Shown piece by piece: positions 54,424-64,000 of a stretch of 64,000 nt of DNA (position 1 is the stretch's first letter; each line of letters starts with the position of its first letter). The notes beneath the pieces were generated by a model. That model saw only the letters and a list, made by a program, of their open reading frames with translations. It searched no databases and was not told the origin of the DNA. Made by a program: the position numbers and the translations under genes. The stretch is from Norana najaformis (Eukaryota > Annelida > Clitellata > Crassiclitellata > Hormogastridae): assembly GCA_964023275.1 (NCBI GenBank), contig OZ029917.1:30828005-30892004 (forward strand). Reading direction: 5' to 3'.

Positions 54424-54790
54424 ATGACCATGAATGCCATCCATTCTTCCTCTGCCTCAAGTGACATTGGGTTTGGTCCTGTGGAATGTGGCAAAGTCAT
54501 CCCTAAAGGACACTGGTTGTCAGAAGTTCGTGAGACTTTGTTTTCATCTGGACGAGACGGTCTGTTGCATGTGACAATCCTTGGTGGATCAGATCATGCG
54601 AGTTTCTGTTATATCAGTGATGTTGATGAGGAACATGTAAATGTGCACAATGGTCGTCTGCATCGGGATGATATCATTCTGGAGGTCCAGGGTGAAAAGG
54701 TTGCAGGCTATACTCAGCAAGACTTACTAGACTGGCTGTGGTCAGTCAGTCGAAATCACAGTCCAGTTCTAATGAAATCAGTCAGCTCTG
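54424..54790 (+). CDS. MAGI-like: first coding exon of a MAGI-type scaffold (N-terminal PDZ0 domain)
   Basis: The exon encodes about 122 residues and ends at the donor G/GTGAGT (54791), after the first base of a codon. An in-frame TGA at 54418 and the ATG at 54424 (or 54430) support this start; CTTTAACAG at 54376-54384 may be the acceptor of the 5' UTR part. The protein reads HWLSEVRETLFSSGRDGLLH, VTILGGSDHASFCYI, then LHRDDIILEVQGEKVAGY and DLLDWLW, which follows the N-terminal PDZ domain of MAGI proteins (HW...V.E, G.L.VT.LGG..H..F.Y, LLEVQG..V.G). MAGI proteins are inverted MAGUKs that organise cell junctions and synapses through PDZ, guanylate-kinase-like and WW domains. The second exon at 59674 confirms the call. 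Confidence 0.88.
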
Positions 54791-54849
54791 GTGAGTAAAA
54801 AGAGTTCATGTGGAGAAGCATGTAATACTTCAGTTGTATTCAAGGAAGT

Positions 54850-54980
54850 GACATTGTATGTATGTACCTGTATGTGTGTTGTATATGTATGTATGTAATT
54901 TTGTATGTATGGATGCATGTATGTATATTTGTATGCATGCATGCATGCATGTATGTATGTATGTATGCATGCACTTATGA
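54850..54980. repeat. (TATG)n/(TGCA)-type microsatellite
   Basis: Imperfect TATG tetranucleotides starting about 60 bp after the first MAGI-like exon. Confidence 0.93.
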
Positions 54981-55329
54981 ACACATTTCACTGTTGTAAG
55001 TAGAGGTGTCAAAATTTTATTAATTGCAGCCCTGGTACTCTTGTCCATTTTGAGTGGGTACCTGACTACCTGTCTCTCCATCACTGGATAAATTATTTAG
55101 TCCTCCTGTGTGTGTATTCAGGTGGGAACACTGATCAATATATTTATTAGCAAAGGCAAAATCACGTTTATTATTATTGGGAAAAAATTGGTTGAAATAA
55201 AAAGTTTGGAACTGTCTAAAGATTTGCAATACTTGTTATTTAATGCCTTGCACAATAATAGTTTTTATGTTGCCATTGTACTTAAATTGGATGTGTAGCA
55301 AAACCAGAATCCAGTGAAGTACATCACAC

Positions 55330-56255
55330 ATATAATGACATATGGTCAAACTTGGAAATGCCACCAACGAGCCTTGCAGCTGCACATAGGATGCGCTCTA
55401 GCCGCCCAATGTGCCCCAAAGGTAGCCCCACATAGATGGAGCTACAGTAGTCAATCCTGCTGCTAATGAGAGCACGGACAAGGGTAACTGCAACACTGGG
55501 TGAACTTGAATGAGATGTTCATCCAGTGTTGGTGCAGCTAATTAAAGCATGTGCGACAGACAAGATTTACATGCTCAGAGAGAGTGAGTTCTTAGTCCAA
55601 AGATTGCGAACAGAAGTAGAGAAAACAAAGTGAGGGAAGTCAGTAGCTATGAATAGAAGAGTCTGTTTTACTTAGTTGTTGCCTATTACCTAACCAAATA
55701 AACTGCATTTTGGATGGGTTAAGGCACAGATGGTTGGATGACATCCAAGCTCTAAGTGCCACCAAAAAATCGTAGAAAATTGCTTCAAGTGCCACCACAG
55801 CCCACTGCATTGTAGCCACTGCAGCACAGGCACCAGATGCTGAGCAATGCATTTGAGCCTGAATATCGTCTGCATAGAGTTGGATCAAAATGCCATTAGA
55901 GGCCAGGACAGCTGCTATATCAGTAGTGGGCCAAGAACAGAGCCCTGAGGTAGGCCAAAGGGAGTGGCAGTCTGGCGGGATAGAGTAGACTCAAAAACAG
56001 AGCAGAATAGAAGCCAGTCAAGTGGCTTGCCAGATACACCAAATGAAATGGATAATCAGTGAATAAAATTGTCATGATCAACTGTGTCAAAGGCTACACT
56101 GACATCAAACAAGGCCAGATGGGTAGCCTTGGCCCAATCCATGGTGCCATATGCTTCCAAAAGCAGGCGCACCAAAAGGGACTCAGTAGCGTGGATTTTC
56201 CTAAAACCGGACTGATTGTATGTCTCTCACCAACTATGCAAATGGTATTTGCAAG
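55330..56255 (-). mobile_element. LINE RT fragment (family F), palm to connection
   Basis: Minus-strand text, with frameshifts: VAFDTVDHDNF (motif A), PFGLPQGSVLGPL (motif B), IQLYADDIQAQMHC (intact Y-A-D-D), LRAWMSSNHLCLNPSKMQFI, and LVRALISSRIDYCSSIYVGL with IGRLERILCAAARLVGG. This is the RT palm and connection of a CR1/L2-group LINE. Gaps and stops show it is dead. It lies antisense to the MAGI-like gene. Confidence 0.85.
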
Positions 56256-56274
56256 TTGTTAGACATGTATATTC

Positions 56275-56900
56275 GTGATGTATGCAGAATTAAGCATTAT
56301 GTCCACGTCTTCAAGGATAGCTCTAGAAAATGCAATGATCTCTAGTTGCCTTGATCACTGTAACTTGCTGCTTACTGGTATCACAAAGTCAAACATACAG
56401 AAACTCCAAAGAGTTCAGAACTCTTTGGCTAGAGCTATAAATAAAATGTCAAAATATGAGCATATAACCTGTGTACCTAAATCTCTGCACTGTTTTCCTG
56501 TTCAGCAAAGGATTTATGTCAAATTGAGACTTATAGTTTATATAAAACATTGAACTCTGCCAACTACAATACTTAAAATCAGTCCTCCTTCTCCAGACAT
56601 ATCGTTATTCAGCCATTTCGTCTATTTGTCTTTCTCTGGTACTAAAACTATAAGTGTTCTTGGTGGACGAACTTTTTTGATTGCTAGACCTAGATTTTGG
56701 AACTCCTCTCTTTCTGTATCTGTTCATGCTGTTCAGTTGCTTGTATCATTTCGTTCTCAACTTAGGACTTACCTTTTTAAAATTTCTTACCCACCAGCTG
56801 CCTTTCTATCCTAGTGGACTGATCTTCTGGATAGTGACCTGATTGCCTCTTGGTTGTAGTGCCATCAGTTGATGCCTTGTGCATTAGACACCGGCACAAT
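56275..56900 (+). mobile_element. LINE family D C-terminal end
   Basis: The plus strand reads ISSCLDHCNLLLTGITKSNI, KLQRVQNSLARAINKMSKYE, HITCVPKSLHCFPVQQRIYV, then SVLGGRTFLIARPRFWNSSL and SFRSQLRTYLFKISYPP, ending near TGCATTAGACACCGGCACAA. It is the sense-strand counterpart of the 46250-46790 copy. Two frames carry most of it, so it is moderately decayed. Confidence 0.85.
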
Positions 56901-57204
56901 AGAATTAATAATGTTTGTCTCTCACCAAGCAGTATAATTTGGTATGAGTGCAAGCTTGGAAGTAACTGACGAGTCCTGTAATGTGCTTGTCTATATACTG
57001 GACCTTGGGATTCCGTTGCCAGCTCAGCGTCTTAAGAGCAGGAAATGAATGCTTCCCATATGACATGGGAGCTTTATTGTTTTTTTTTTTGGAACAAAGT
57101 TAGCTTTTAAAATTGTCTCTGTGTAAAGTTTCAGCAAAAGAAAAATCCTTAACCATATCCACTAATTGCTGGGTTGTCAGATACTTAGGCAAAGGAGCAA
57201 ATTC

Positions 57205-57500
57205 ATTCATTTATTCATTCTTTCATTCATTCATTCATTCTTTCAATCAGAGCATTTATACTGCACCCCTACAAGATACCTACTCAGAGGTGCTCCCTGG
57301 TGAAAGCAAACAATTTTCAAGTGTTTGTGGAAGGTACATGCAGCTTCCCTGGTCGAAAGGAAATGCGGATCTAAAGGCTGGCTACTCAAGGCGGATGGAA
57401 CAACCACTGGATAGGCTTGATGTTGCATGGTTGAGGTGCTTGCAAAAGGAACGACAGGTTCATCAAGAGATGTGGAACAAAGATTTCTGCTGCCAATCAA
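57205..57500 (-). mobile_element. unclassified retroposon with (AATG) tail
   Basis: A (TTCA)n run at 57205-57246 on the plus strand reads as a (TGAA) tail of a minus-strand insert that begins near 57500 with YPVVVPSALSSQPLDPHFL-type text. The tail and one-sided repeat suggest a retroposon, but the family is not recognised. Confidence 0.4.
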
Positions 57501-58115
57501 ACCCTCCTTTGGAGTAACAAAGCTCCCATAAGTGGGCAGCTTTATGATTGTCTTGTCCAGGTTTAAGTAGTAATCTAAGTTTATTGTTTTCTTGTTAATG
57601 ATCAAGCAGACATCTATAATTAGTATCTTATGTGCTTTTTGCTTGAAAAAGTTTTGATTGATGTTAGTTACCTATAATTAATCTGGAATACATCAAAAGT
57701 TGTAAAAATGAAGATCTTTTTGTAATGAATAATTTACCTTTAGAAAAGAGTGCACTAACAGCAAAAACTTATATAATTTATATATATTTATGTATAATTC
57801 CATAAATGCATGTGATCTGATCTGATCTAATGACTTCTATAGCTCTAGTATCATAATGCACAAGGCATCAATCCATAAAACTGTTGTTACAAATCACAGT
57901 CCATTGGAGAAGCCCAACTGAAACCAGTTAGTTCAGGCAAACCAGAAGTCAGGGTCAGGTGATCATCAACAACATGTGTGAGCAATGTATTGAGCCATTA
58001 TACATAAGATGTGTAACTCATAAATTTTAAAAAATTAAAAAAAAAAATTTATGGAGACTAAAATACATGTCTAGGCTTGTCTTCAGCTCCCCTTGAGCCG
58101 AGGATTGGCTGCAAC

Positions 58116-58387
58116 CAGGGCCGGTTTAACCACTAGGCGAACTAGGCGGCCGCCTAGGGCAGCATATTTCTGGGGGCGTCAGAAAATCTACATAAAGAAA
58201 TATATTTTAAACCTTGCCGCCGTTTTGCCACCGTGTATTAATAAATGAATTATACGAAAGTAAGAAACGACTGCATTCCTGTATGAAGGTTATATTAACT
58301 TAGTTAATTTAATATTAATTTTTAGTTATCGTATTTACCACCGGTAAGTGCGACAGGTTCGCCTAGGGCGCCAAATACTCGGCCCTG
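58116..58387. mobile_element. hAT-type MITE, 272 bp
   Basis: Ends CAGGGCCG (58116) and CGGCCCTG (58387) are inverted, and CGCCTAGGGC-type subterminal text occurs near both ends. Flanking 8-mers GCTGCAAC (58108-58115) and GGTGCAAC (58388-58395) match at 7 of 8 positions, as expected of an old hAT target duplication. No transposase frame. Confidence 0.75.
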
Positions 58388-59673
58388 GGTGCAACACGGA
58401 CAATGCTGTGCCATTTGCTTCTGTCCCTTGGCTTTTGTAATAACTGGTTGAACGAAAAGTCAGTCCCCGACTTGATGTTGTCTATCTATGTTATCTTGAG
58501 CTCAGGGATTTGGTCTGCGGGAAAATACATGCTGTCCTTTAAGGACAGTGACTAATAACAAGAAAATGAAGGCATTCATTAAAATAGCTTTATAGTTCAG
58601 TAGTAATGCATTTGAATTTGAGTTGCATTTATGTTTGCTCTCTTGAAGGCAGCCAACTTGGCATGGATAAACTGTATAGAAGAGATTGGTCAAGTTGAAC
58701 TTTACAAACTCTCCTCAGTCGAATATGAAGCTTTAGTTGAAATTGAATCTTGAAGCTTTTTGGATTCAAAGCTTCCTTGCATTCAAAATGGCTGCTTTCT
58801 TTGTTTATAAGTTGCTTATAAAAGTTGTTTATAAGAGATAGTCTCAGTGGTAGACATTAAATGTACATACTTTATAGATTTACATCTTGAAATTAATCTT
58901 TTCATGAGTTTGACGTTTCTGACTGAGCAGTAAGTTGCTGCACTTTCTAAAATCTAATTTACAGTTCTGCAAGCTGATGAAGCTGAGGAATAAAGGTAAT
59001 TCTGAGTAATCGAATGACATTTTTCCTTTAGGTTGCTGTGAATGTTTTTCTGTATGACTGTTTGTTTTAGAGGCAATTGGCTTAGCAATCAAAAGTAGCT
59101 GACCAACAGAAATCTCCCTTTTCTGCATAATTATTTTTAATCACTAAGCATGCCAGTAAACATCATTTGTGAAAATTACTTCTGTCATGAATTCTCTGCA
59201 ATGTTTCGATCACATATTGCTAAGTTAACTTATGAAGTGTAGAGAATCTTTTCTGTGTTTCTTATCTGCATAATTTTTCACACAAAGTAATCTGTAAAAC
59301 AAGAAAAACAGCTTTATGCTGATTTTGCTTTATTTAAAAAAAAGATTACATTCATTAGATTATTTAGATTCATTTAAACAGATTCAGATCTGTTTGATTA
59401 TTTGAGTCCACTTTTTAATAAAACTTTAGATAAGTTTTACATAAAGTAAGTTATTTGTTATTGATAACTTTTGTCTGAATATAAATTGTTTAAAATTGTG
59501 ATTCTGTGTTAAGTTTCATCTGAAGCAGAAATGGTTACTCAAGAATATGCGATTTAGATTAAAGGGTAGAGGGATTAATCTCTTACACATCAGACCTTCT
59601 TCCAGTTATTGCTGAAAAATATCTGAATATATTTTATTTATTGATTTAACATTTTGTGTCGTTTTTGCTGTAG

Positions 59674-59787
59674 CTTTCCTTACGAAAAGCCTTAGCAAAT
59701 TTCTCACGACACGATTTGTGAAAGATTCAGTGGACCAAAGCCTCCAGCAAATCATACGGAAAAATGTTTACCGAAAAGCACTTCCAT
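59674..59787 (+). CDS. MAGI-like: second coding exon of the MAGI-type gene
   Basis: A 114-bp exon follows the acceptor TTTTTGCTGTAG and ends at T/GTAAGA. The split codon from the first exon (G plus CT) gives Ala, and the frame then reads FLTKSLSKFLTTRFVKDSVD and QSLQQIIRKNVYRKALP. MAGI proteins have DLRHFLNQRFQKGS-D and LQQTIRDNLYRHAVP at exactly this point, between PDZ0 and the guanylate-kinase-like domain. The last base, T, starts the next codon, as it would for the Cys that follows this point in vertebrate MAGI1. No later exon (guanylate-kinase-like, WW) is found to the right edge, so the next intron is over 4.2 kb. Confidence 0.9.
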
Positions 59788-59931
59788 GTAAGATCTTTTG
59801 AATATTGCTGTTTGGAAGAGTGTTTTAAATTTTTCTAAATATTGATTATCAAGATACCCTCATTTGTCTTTTTTATGTTTGTATGCTTCTACTCGTTTCT
59901 TCTTATTTTCTTAATTTCCAATCCCTCGTAA

Positions 59932-61262
59932 GTAAGTAAGTAAGTATATTCTTTATTAACCAATAGCTAATTGCATGCCGGTTTACGAGTATTTAAGAAC
60001 ACAAGAAAAACTTAATGTGCACACAACATCCTAATAATAAAACATTTACGCGTTAAATTATCAGTGGGAGGAATAATACGGTCATGGGTGTGAGGCCGTA
60101 GGGAATAACTGAGGGTTTTAACTTGTTGGAGTAGCTGTTATAAGACTTGGTTTGGGTTGTTCAAGATAGCTTTAAAGAGATGAGCATTGGCTATGCCACA
60201 GAGTTCATCGAACGATGGGGAGCCCCCAGGAAGATAGTGGAGATTCACAAGTCTCCACGTCAGAGCCTGGATCCGATCCCTAACCTATGCCCTAGCAAAG
60301 CCCCACCACGCGGAAGACGCCTACAGCATCCTATTCAGTGTTGTAGCTCGGAAAACATCATAGAGCCGAGGGCCAGTGAGGCCATGTGCTACAAGAATTC
60401 GTATGGCATGCAAAGACTGGTGTGCTTGACTGAATCCGATCAATATGAGAATCAAAACTTAACATACTTGATAGGGTAATGCCCAATATTGTCATCTATG
60501 GTACCCCGGTTAAACCGGGAATCACATTAGATAAAATTATCTGCTGATTTCTCATTCTTGCCTGGTGAATTATCATTTTGCATGTCTTTTTATGATTAAG
60601 TTTTAAGTTACACATAGCTGCCCATATGGTAACATGGTCAAGTTCAGCCTGTACCATCAAGCTATTACAGGATGGTATAAGAAGGTAACTGTCATCAGCA
60701 TATTTAATTAACATATTGTTGGGTGCTAACGTCTTAAACTTGGATATTGCAGTTAGGAAGGTCACTGATCCCAAACCCGAACCCTGAACAATACTGGAAT
60801 TTATGCCAACTAAGGTAGAGACATTGTCATTGAATTTGGTACAGTGCTGTCGGTTGGTTAGAAAGGAAATTATCCCATTGTAAATGTAATCAGGAATAGC
60901 AAGATCAGCAAATTTATCAGCGAGATAGGCATGTCTAATTGTATGAAAGTCCTTTGAGAAGTCAAGGGATATGAGATGAACATATTGGTAAGAAGCGAGC
61001 AGTTTAGACAGATGGCGAGTAATAGAAATAAGAGCTGCAGAGGTGGAACCGGTAGGTCGGAATGCATACTGGTAAACGAAGTCATGATTGAGAGAATGTT
61101 GAGTGGTAGATCAGAATGCATACTGGTCAACGAAGTCATGATTGAGAGAATGTTGAGTAAGAATGGGATAGAAGAATCTTCAAACAATAAGTTTTTCAAG
61201 TAAACGAGAGAGAATTGATGTTATAAATATTTGGTGGAAATCGCTACATGTGGTAGAGTTTG
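59932..61262 (-). mobile_element. LINE family H, RT to 3' end, with two 54-bp units
   Basis: The minus strand reads from 61262: FITSILSRLLEKLIV, two HSLNHDFV(D/Y)QYAF units, FRPTGSTSAALISITRHLSK, YVHLISLDFSKDFHTIRHAY (motif A, one Asp changed to His context), IVQGSGLGSVTF (motif B), NNMLIKYADDSYLLIPS (intact Y-A-D-D), LNHKKTCKMIIHQAR, and, after frameshifts, RDRIQALTWRLVNLHYLPGG, FDELCGIANAHLFKAILNNP and SYSLRPHTHDR. It ends AATAAAGAATATACTTACTT with a (TTAC) tail. It gives the C-terminal half that the 34725-36495 copy lacks. Confidence 0.9.
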
Positions 61263-61559
61263 GAACCTTCATGCTATTTTTCCACTGCATTTTTTGTAGC
61301 TTCTTCGTTTGATTGTCTTTGTATGGGTTGCGCTACATTCTCTGATCACCTGGCTGCTTCTTTTGAACTGGTAGACATGTACAAAGTGCTTGTGGTGAAC
61401 AGTGGATGCTGGTACTACAGACAGGTTCTGCAACAATTTCTGCAACACTTTCATATGATATTGTCTGGGGGGTTATTGTCTGGGGGGGTTTGCACGGGGG
61501 TTATTGTCTGGGGGGGGGGTTATTGTCCTGTTACCAAATGATTTGGCTGAATTCTTTTG
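61263..61559. other. unassigned, with G-run tandem repeat
   Basis: Four copies of a TTATTGTCTGGGGGG-type unit lie at about 61460-61525, with G runs of 6, 7, 5 and 10 bases. No gene is recognised. Confidence 0.6.
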
Positions 61560-61709
61560 GTGAATTTTGGCTGAACTCATTATGTAATTCCAGAGCGAGA
61601 TAGAAAAGGTATGAGGCAGAATGAGTTGACCTAGGCAGTTGTATGGTGAATTGTTAGCAATTGTAAGAGGGTTGAAATGTTTCAGGGGCTCTGTAGGTGA
61701 AAGATACTA
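61560..61709 (-). mobile_element. LINE fragment, left part, split by a Tigger element
   Basis: Minus-strand text VSFTYRAPETFQPSYNC and QFTIQLPRSTHSAS continues the LINE that begins at 64000-63486 on the other side of the Tigger element. It corresponds to LSLTYNTLQSFQPSYLRQLL and TIQP in family A. Confidence 0.7.
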
Positions 61710-63483
61710 CAGTGAAACTCCATTAACGCACGCACCATTAACCCGCGAGTCCGGTTTACACGCGGTGCCACCATGCCTCCCGACGCCTCGCGATTAACAC
61801 GCGGGAATCATTACCACGCGGTAGATTAATAGTAAGAGATTACATTATACATGCGGAAGAAATTGCTTCTTACTAACGTGAAGCGGAAGCACTGATTTTA
61901 TGTAGCGTTTCCGCTCTGTTGCACTTCCTTTTCCATTTAGATTCGACGGTAGTGAGTTGCATAGTTTAACGAATACAATGTGCTATGGTGTTTACATAAT
62001 TATTACTGAAATGTTACAAACTGGAAAGCGCCTACGTTTTTACACAGTAGAAGAAAAATTGGCGGCTGTCGATGCGTACGTAGCGATGAAAGTCAGGCCA
62101 CGGTTTCTAAAGATATCTTAGTTAATGAGTCCACTCTTCGCGGAAATCTAATGGGCGAGGAGAATTTCTCCAAGCAAGCAGAGGTATTATTAATAGATTC
62201 AAGAGATGCCATGGCATTTCTCAGGTGTTGATTTCAGGCGAAAGTCGATCTACCGACGAATTCGGCCGCGAGAGCATTTCCTTCTGAATTGAAACTGATT
62301 ATACAGTCTGAAAACTATAATGATCAGCAGATTTATAAATGTGATGAAACTGCTTTATTTTCAAAGTTATTACCTGACAAAACTTTAGCATTTAATTGTG
62401 AACTGCAAAAAAACAGCTGGCTTTTTTGCTGTAACAAATTTGAAGGAAATCATTTATTTAATTCAAAAAGCGTGGGATCAGGTTAAACTAAAGTCAATAG
62501 AGAATTGCTGGTTGAAAGGTCTTGGAGATGCCTTTGCTCCAAAAGAGAAATCCAACAACTCGTCCAGCTATGACTCTGAAAATTCTGATGATCAAGACAA
62601 CTCCCCTTCCTCTGAAAGATCTCTTCGCGGAAGCGACTCTGATCCTGTTTTCGATGGCTTCTCTGAAGAAATCATTCTAAAGGGTAACACAAAGGAAGAA
62701 AAACGTAAGCTTCTTTATGATATGGTTCAAACTTTTAATTTAGACACTACTCCACAACTCATAGAAGAATGGTTGAAATTTGATGAATATGACTGTCCAA
62801 CTGCTGAAATATTAACTGAAGTAGAAATAATTGCGTCTTGAGAAGGTACTACAAAAATAACGATGATGATAGCTATAATGAGGCTAATGTACCAACCGAT
62901 GACGATGTCGAGATTGCTGCTGAAAACCGCCACTGAGTTTCACATACAGATGCTCTCAATGCGGCAGACGCTGAGAGGAACAAGGTGCTGAATACATCAA
63001 GCTTATACATCTACGACGACTTGCCGATTTTGTTAAAAAGAAAATGATTGAAAGCATGAAACAAGGCAAAATAACTGACTTTATGTAGCCACTTGCATAT
63101 AACGGACTTACTGCCTTTTTCAGAACAGTGAATGGACCTCTCTGAGCGTGACATGTAGTCTTCGTAAATAAAGCGTTGAAACCGCTAACCGTGGGCTTTT
63201 ATTTTAGGCTTCATCTTTTCATATATTTCAAATAATTACTGTTTCTTTCTGCTTCTTTCTGCATTTGAAATCATTAAACATGTATTGGTACTTTAGCAGA
63301 GCAAAAGGTGATATTTAGCTAATATTGGAGTTCGAGATTCGCCGACTACGCATTCATGCAAAGGTAGGCCATACTTGTATATTATTGCTATACCTAGGTG
63401 GTAGACTCGTTAGGCCGCGCACGCGTAACGCGCGGTTTCGACGGCGTGCCTCCCATTGGCCGTGTGTTAACGGAGTTTCACTG
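61710..63483 (+). mobile_element. Tigger/pogo DNA transposon with internally deleted transposase
   Basis: Ends CAGTGAAACTCCATTAACGC (61710) and its counterpart closing GTTAACGGAGTTTCACTG (63483) are inverted and flanked by TA on both sides, as in Tc1/mariner-pogo elements of the Tigger type. The plus strand encodes remnants of the transposase: a helix-turn-helix start RFYTVEEKLAAVDA and VSKDILVNESTLRGNL, then the first catalytic Asp region QQIYKCDETALFSKLLPDKT. The text then jumps to a C-terminal part IYLIQKAWDQVKLKSIENCW and an acidic tail, so the middle and last catalytic acidic residues are missing. Frameshifts break the N-terminal half. Non-functional. Confidence 0.88.
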
Positions 63484-63485
63484 TA

Positions 63486-64000
63486 TATTGTAGTTGATGT
63501 GCTTAGGGACCTCATGGCAGTGAAGGGATTTGAGAACTTGGATCATGTGATGGTGTTGAGGTTCTGATGACTGCATTCTGGAGGGTTTGAAGATGTTTCG
63601 TTTAAGATGAGTTGATGTTATAGAAGGGGGAGTTGCAGTAGCCAAGTTTGAAGTGAACAGTTGTACTTCACTGCTACTCTACAGGCAATTTTTAATCAAG
63701 TGTGGGGTGAAGTTGTTAGAGGTCACAAATATGCAAGTAACAAGTGCAAGATAACTGAGTAATGTGGTCGGCAAACGTAGGGTTTTGAAGAATGGCTCAA
63801 AGGTTAGTTTGTTTAATTGTTCATGGAGCCCAAGTTAGAGGAATTCTGTTTTTGAAAGCTTGAGGTATAGAAGGTTGGTGGTCATCCAGGAGGCTGATGA
63901 GATGAAGAGTTGTTTGTTGTGGGTGTAGAGGTGGATGTTGAAATCACAGTGAGGACAAATTAATAAGGTGTGGTGACAGCAACAGATGGAAAAAGTTGAA
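63486..64000 (-). mobile_element. LINE (family A relative), right part, continues past the window
   Basis: Minus-strand text with frameshifts: SWMTTNLLYLKLSKTEFL, TFADHITQLSCTCYLHICDL, GYCNSPFYNINSSH and HMIQVLKSLHCHEVPKHINY. These correspond to WMTSNLLCLNPSKTEF, the DHITHLSCSCFMHIHDL, LDYCISLLLN and LKWLKIPERIEY segments of the 48885-51512 copy. The Tigger element splits it just after INYN. Extends beyond position 64000. Confidence 0.78.

Larger units (their letters stand above)
54791..59673 (+). other. first intron of the MAGI-like gene, 4.9 kb
   Basis: Donor GTGAGT and acceptor TTTTTGCTGTAG bound a phase 1 intron. It holds two oppositely oriented LINE fragments, a tailed retroposon, a hAT-type MITE and microsatellites, listed separately. 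56901-57200, 57501-58115 and 58388-59673 show nothing recognisable. Confidence 0.85.

Noticed and set aside
54778..55084. His/Tyr/Thr-rich frames after the first MAGI-like exon
   Set aside because: They come from the TATG microsatellite in the intron.
60147..60479. 110-codon plus-strand frame
   Set aside because: It is the antisense of the family H LINE C-terminal region, whose minus-strand text matches LINE motifs.

Overview
The window is animal nuclear DNA, most likely from an invertebrate bilaterian. Coding sequence is sparse and split into short exons with GT/AG borders. Two widely conserved metazoan PDZ-scaffold families are present, and the rest is dense in non-LTR retrotransposon debris, Gypsy fragments, cut-and-paste transposons and very long simple repeats. 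A short (CCCTAA)-type tract fits a TTAGGG-telomere animal. The phylum cannot be fixed from the sequence alone. The 8-mer TAGGCCTA is strikingly frequent (about 25 copies).

Host genes. A symmetric phase 1-1 exon encodes one ShKT domain (465-578, +). The minus strand carries the 3' part of a PDZRN3/PDZRN4-type E3 ligase scaffold: the last exon (9050-6999) ends in the PDZ-ligand tail SVTTV, and a 126-bp exon (14316-14191) is recognised by its conserved acidic motif. A further exon is possible at 30437-30249. The plus strand carries the first two coding exons of a MAGI-type membrane-associated guanylate kinase (54424-54790 and 59674-59787); the gene runs off the right edge. PDZRN3 and MAGI1 lie near each other on human chromosome 3p, so this may be old linkage.

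Mobile DNA. One CR1/L2-group LINE family, here called A, ends in a GATTAC-type tail. It occurs at about ten sites, all 5'-truncated and on both strands; the longest copy (48885-51512) is interrupted by a 540-bp hAT-type element with an 8-bp target duplication. Other LINE families are a 54-bp-repeat-bearing family H (34725-36495, 59932-61262), family D, RTE-like copies (11650-12062, 15322-16255), and two restriction-like-endonuclease (REL) elements lying tail to tail (37480-39823 +, 40765-39876 -). Two different Gypsy pol/gag remnants lie at 21481-22515 (+) and 26225-24595 (-). A Tigger/pogo element with TA target duplication and an internally deleted transposase (61710-63483) sits inside another LINE copy.

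Tandem repeats. A 116-bp satellite has exactly 14 units, part of it in a 232-bp higher-order form. An 11-bp minisatellite falls into four sharp sequence blocks. There is a 26-bp GA-rich array of about 1.1 kb, 22-bp, 43-bp and 54-bp arrays, and two perfect ~170-bp tetranucleotide tracts containing CpG. A large AT-rich palindrome lies at 9496-9927. The most unusual signal is the in-frame 54-bp (18-residue) expansion inside a reverse transcriptase, present as 18 units in one copy and 2 units in another.

Many long open frames in this window are products of simple repeats and are not genes.
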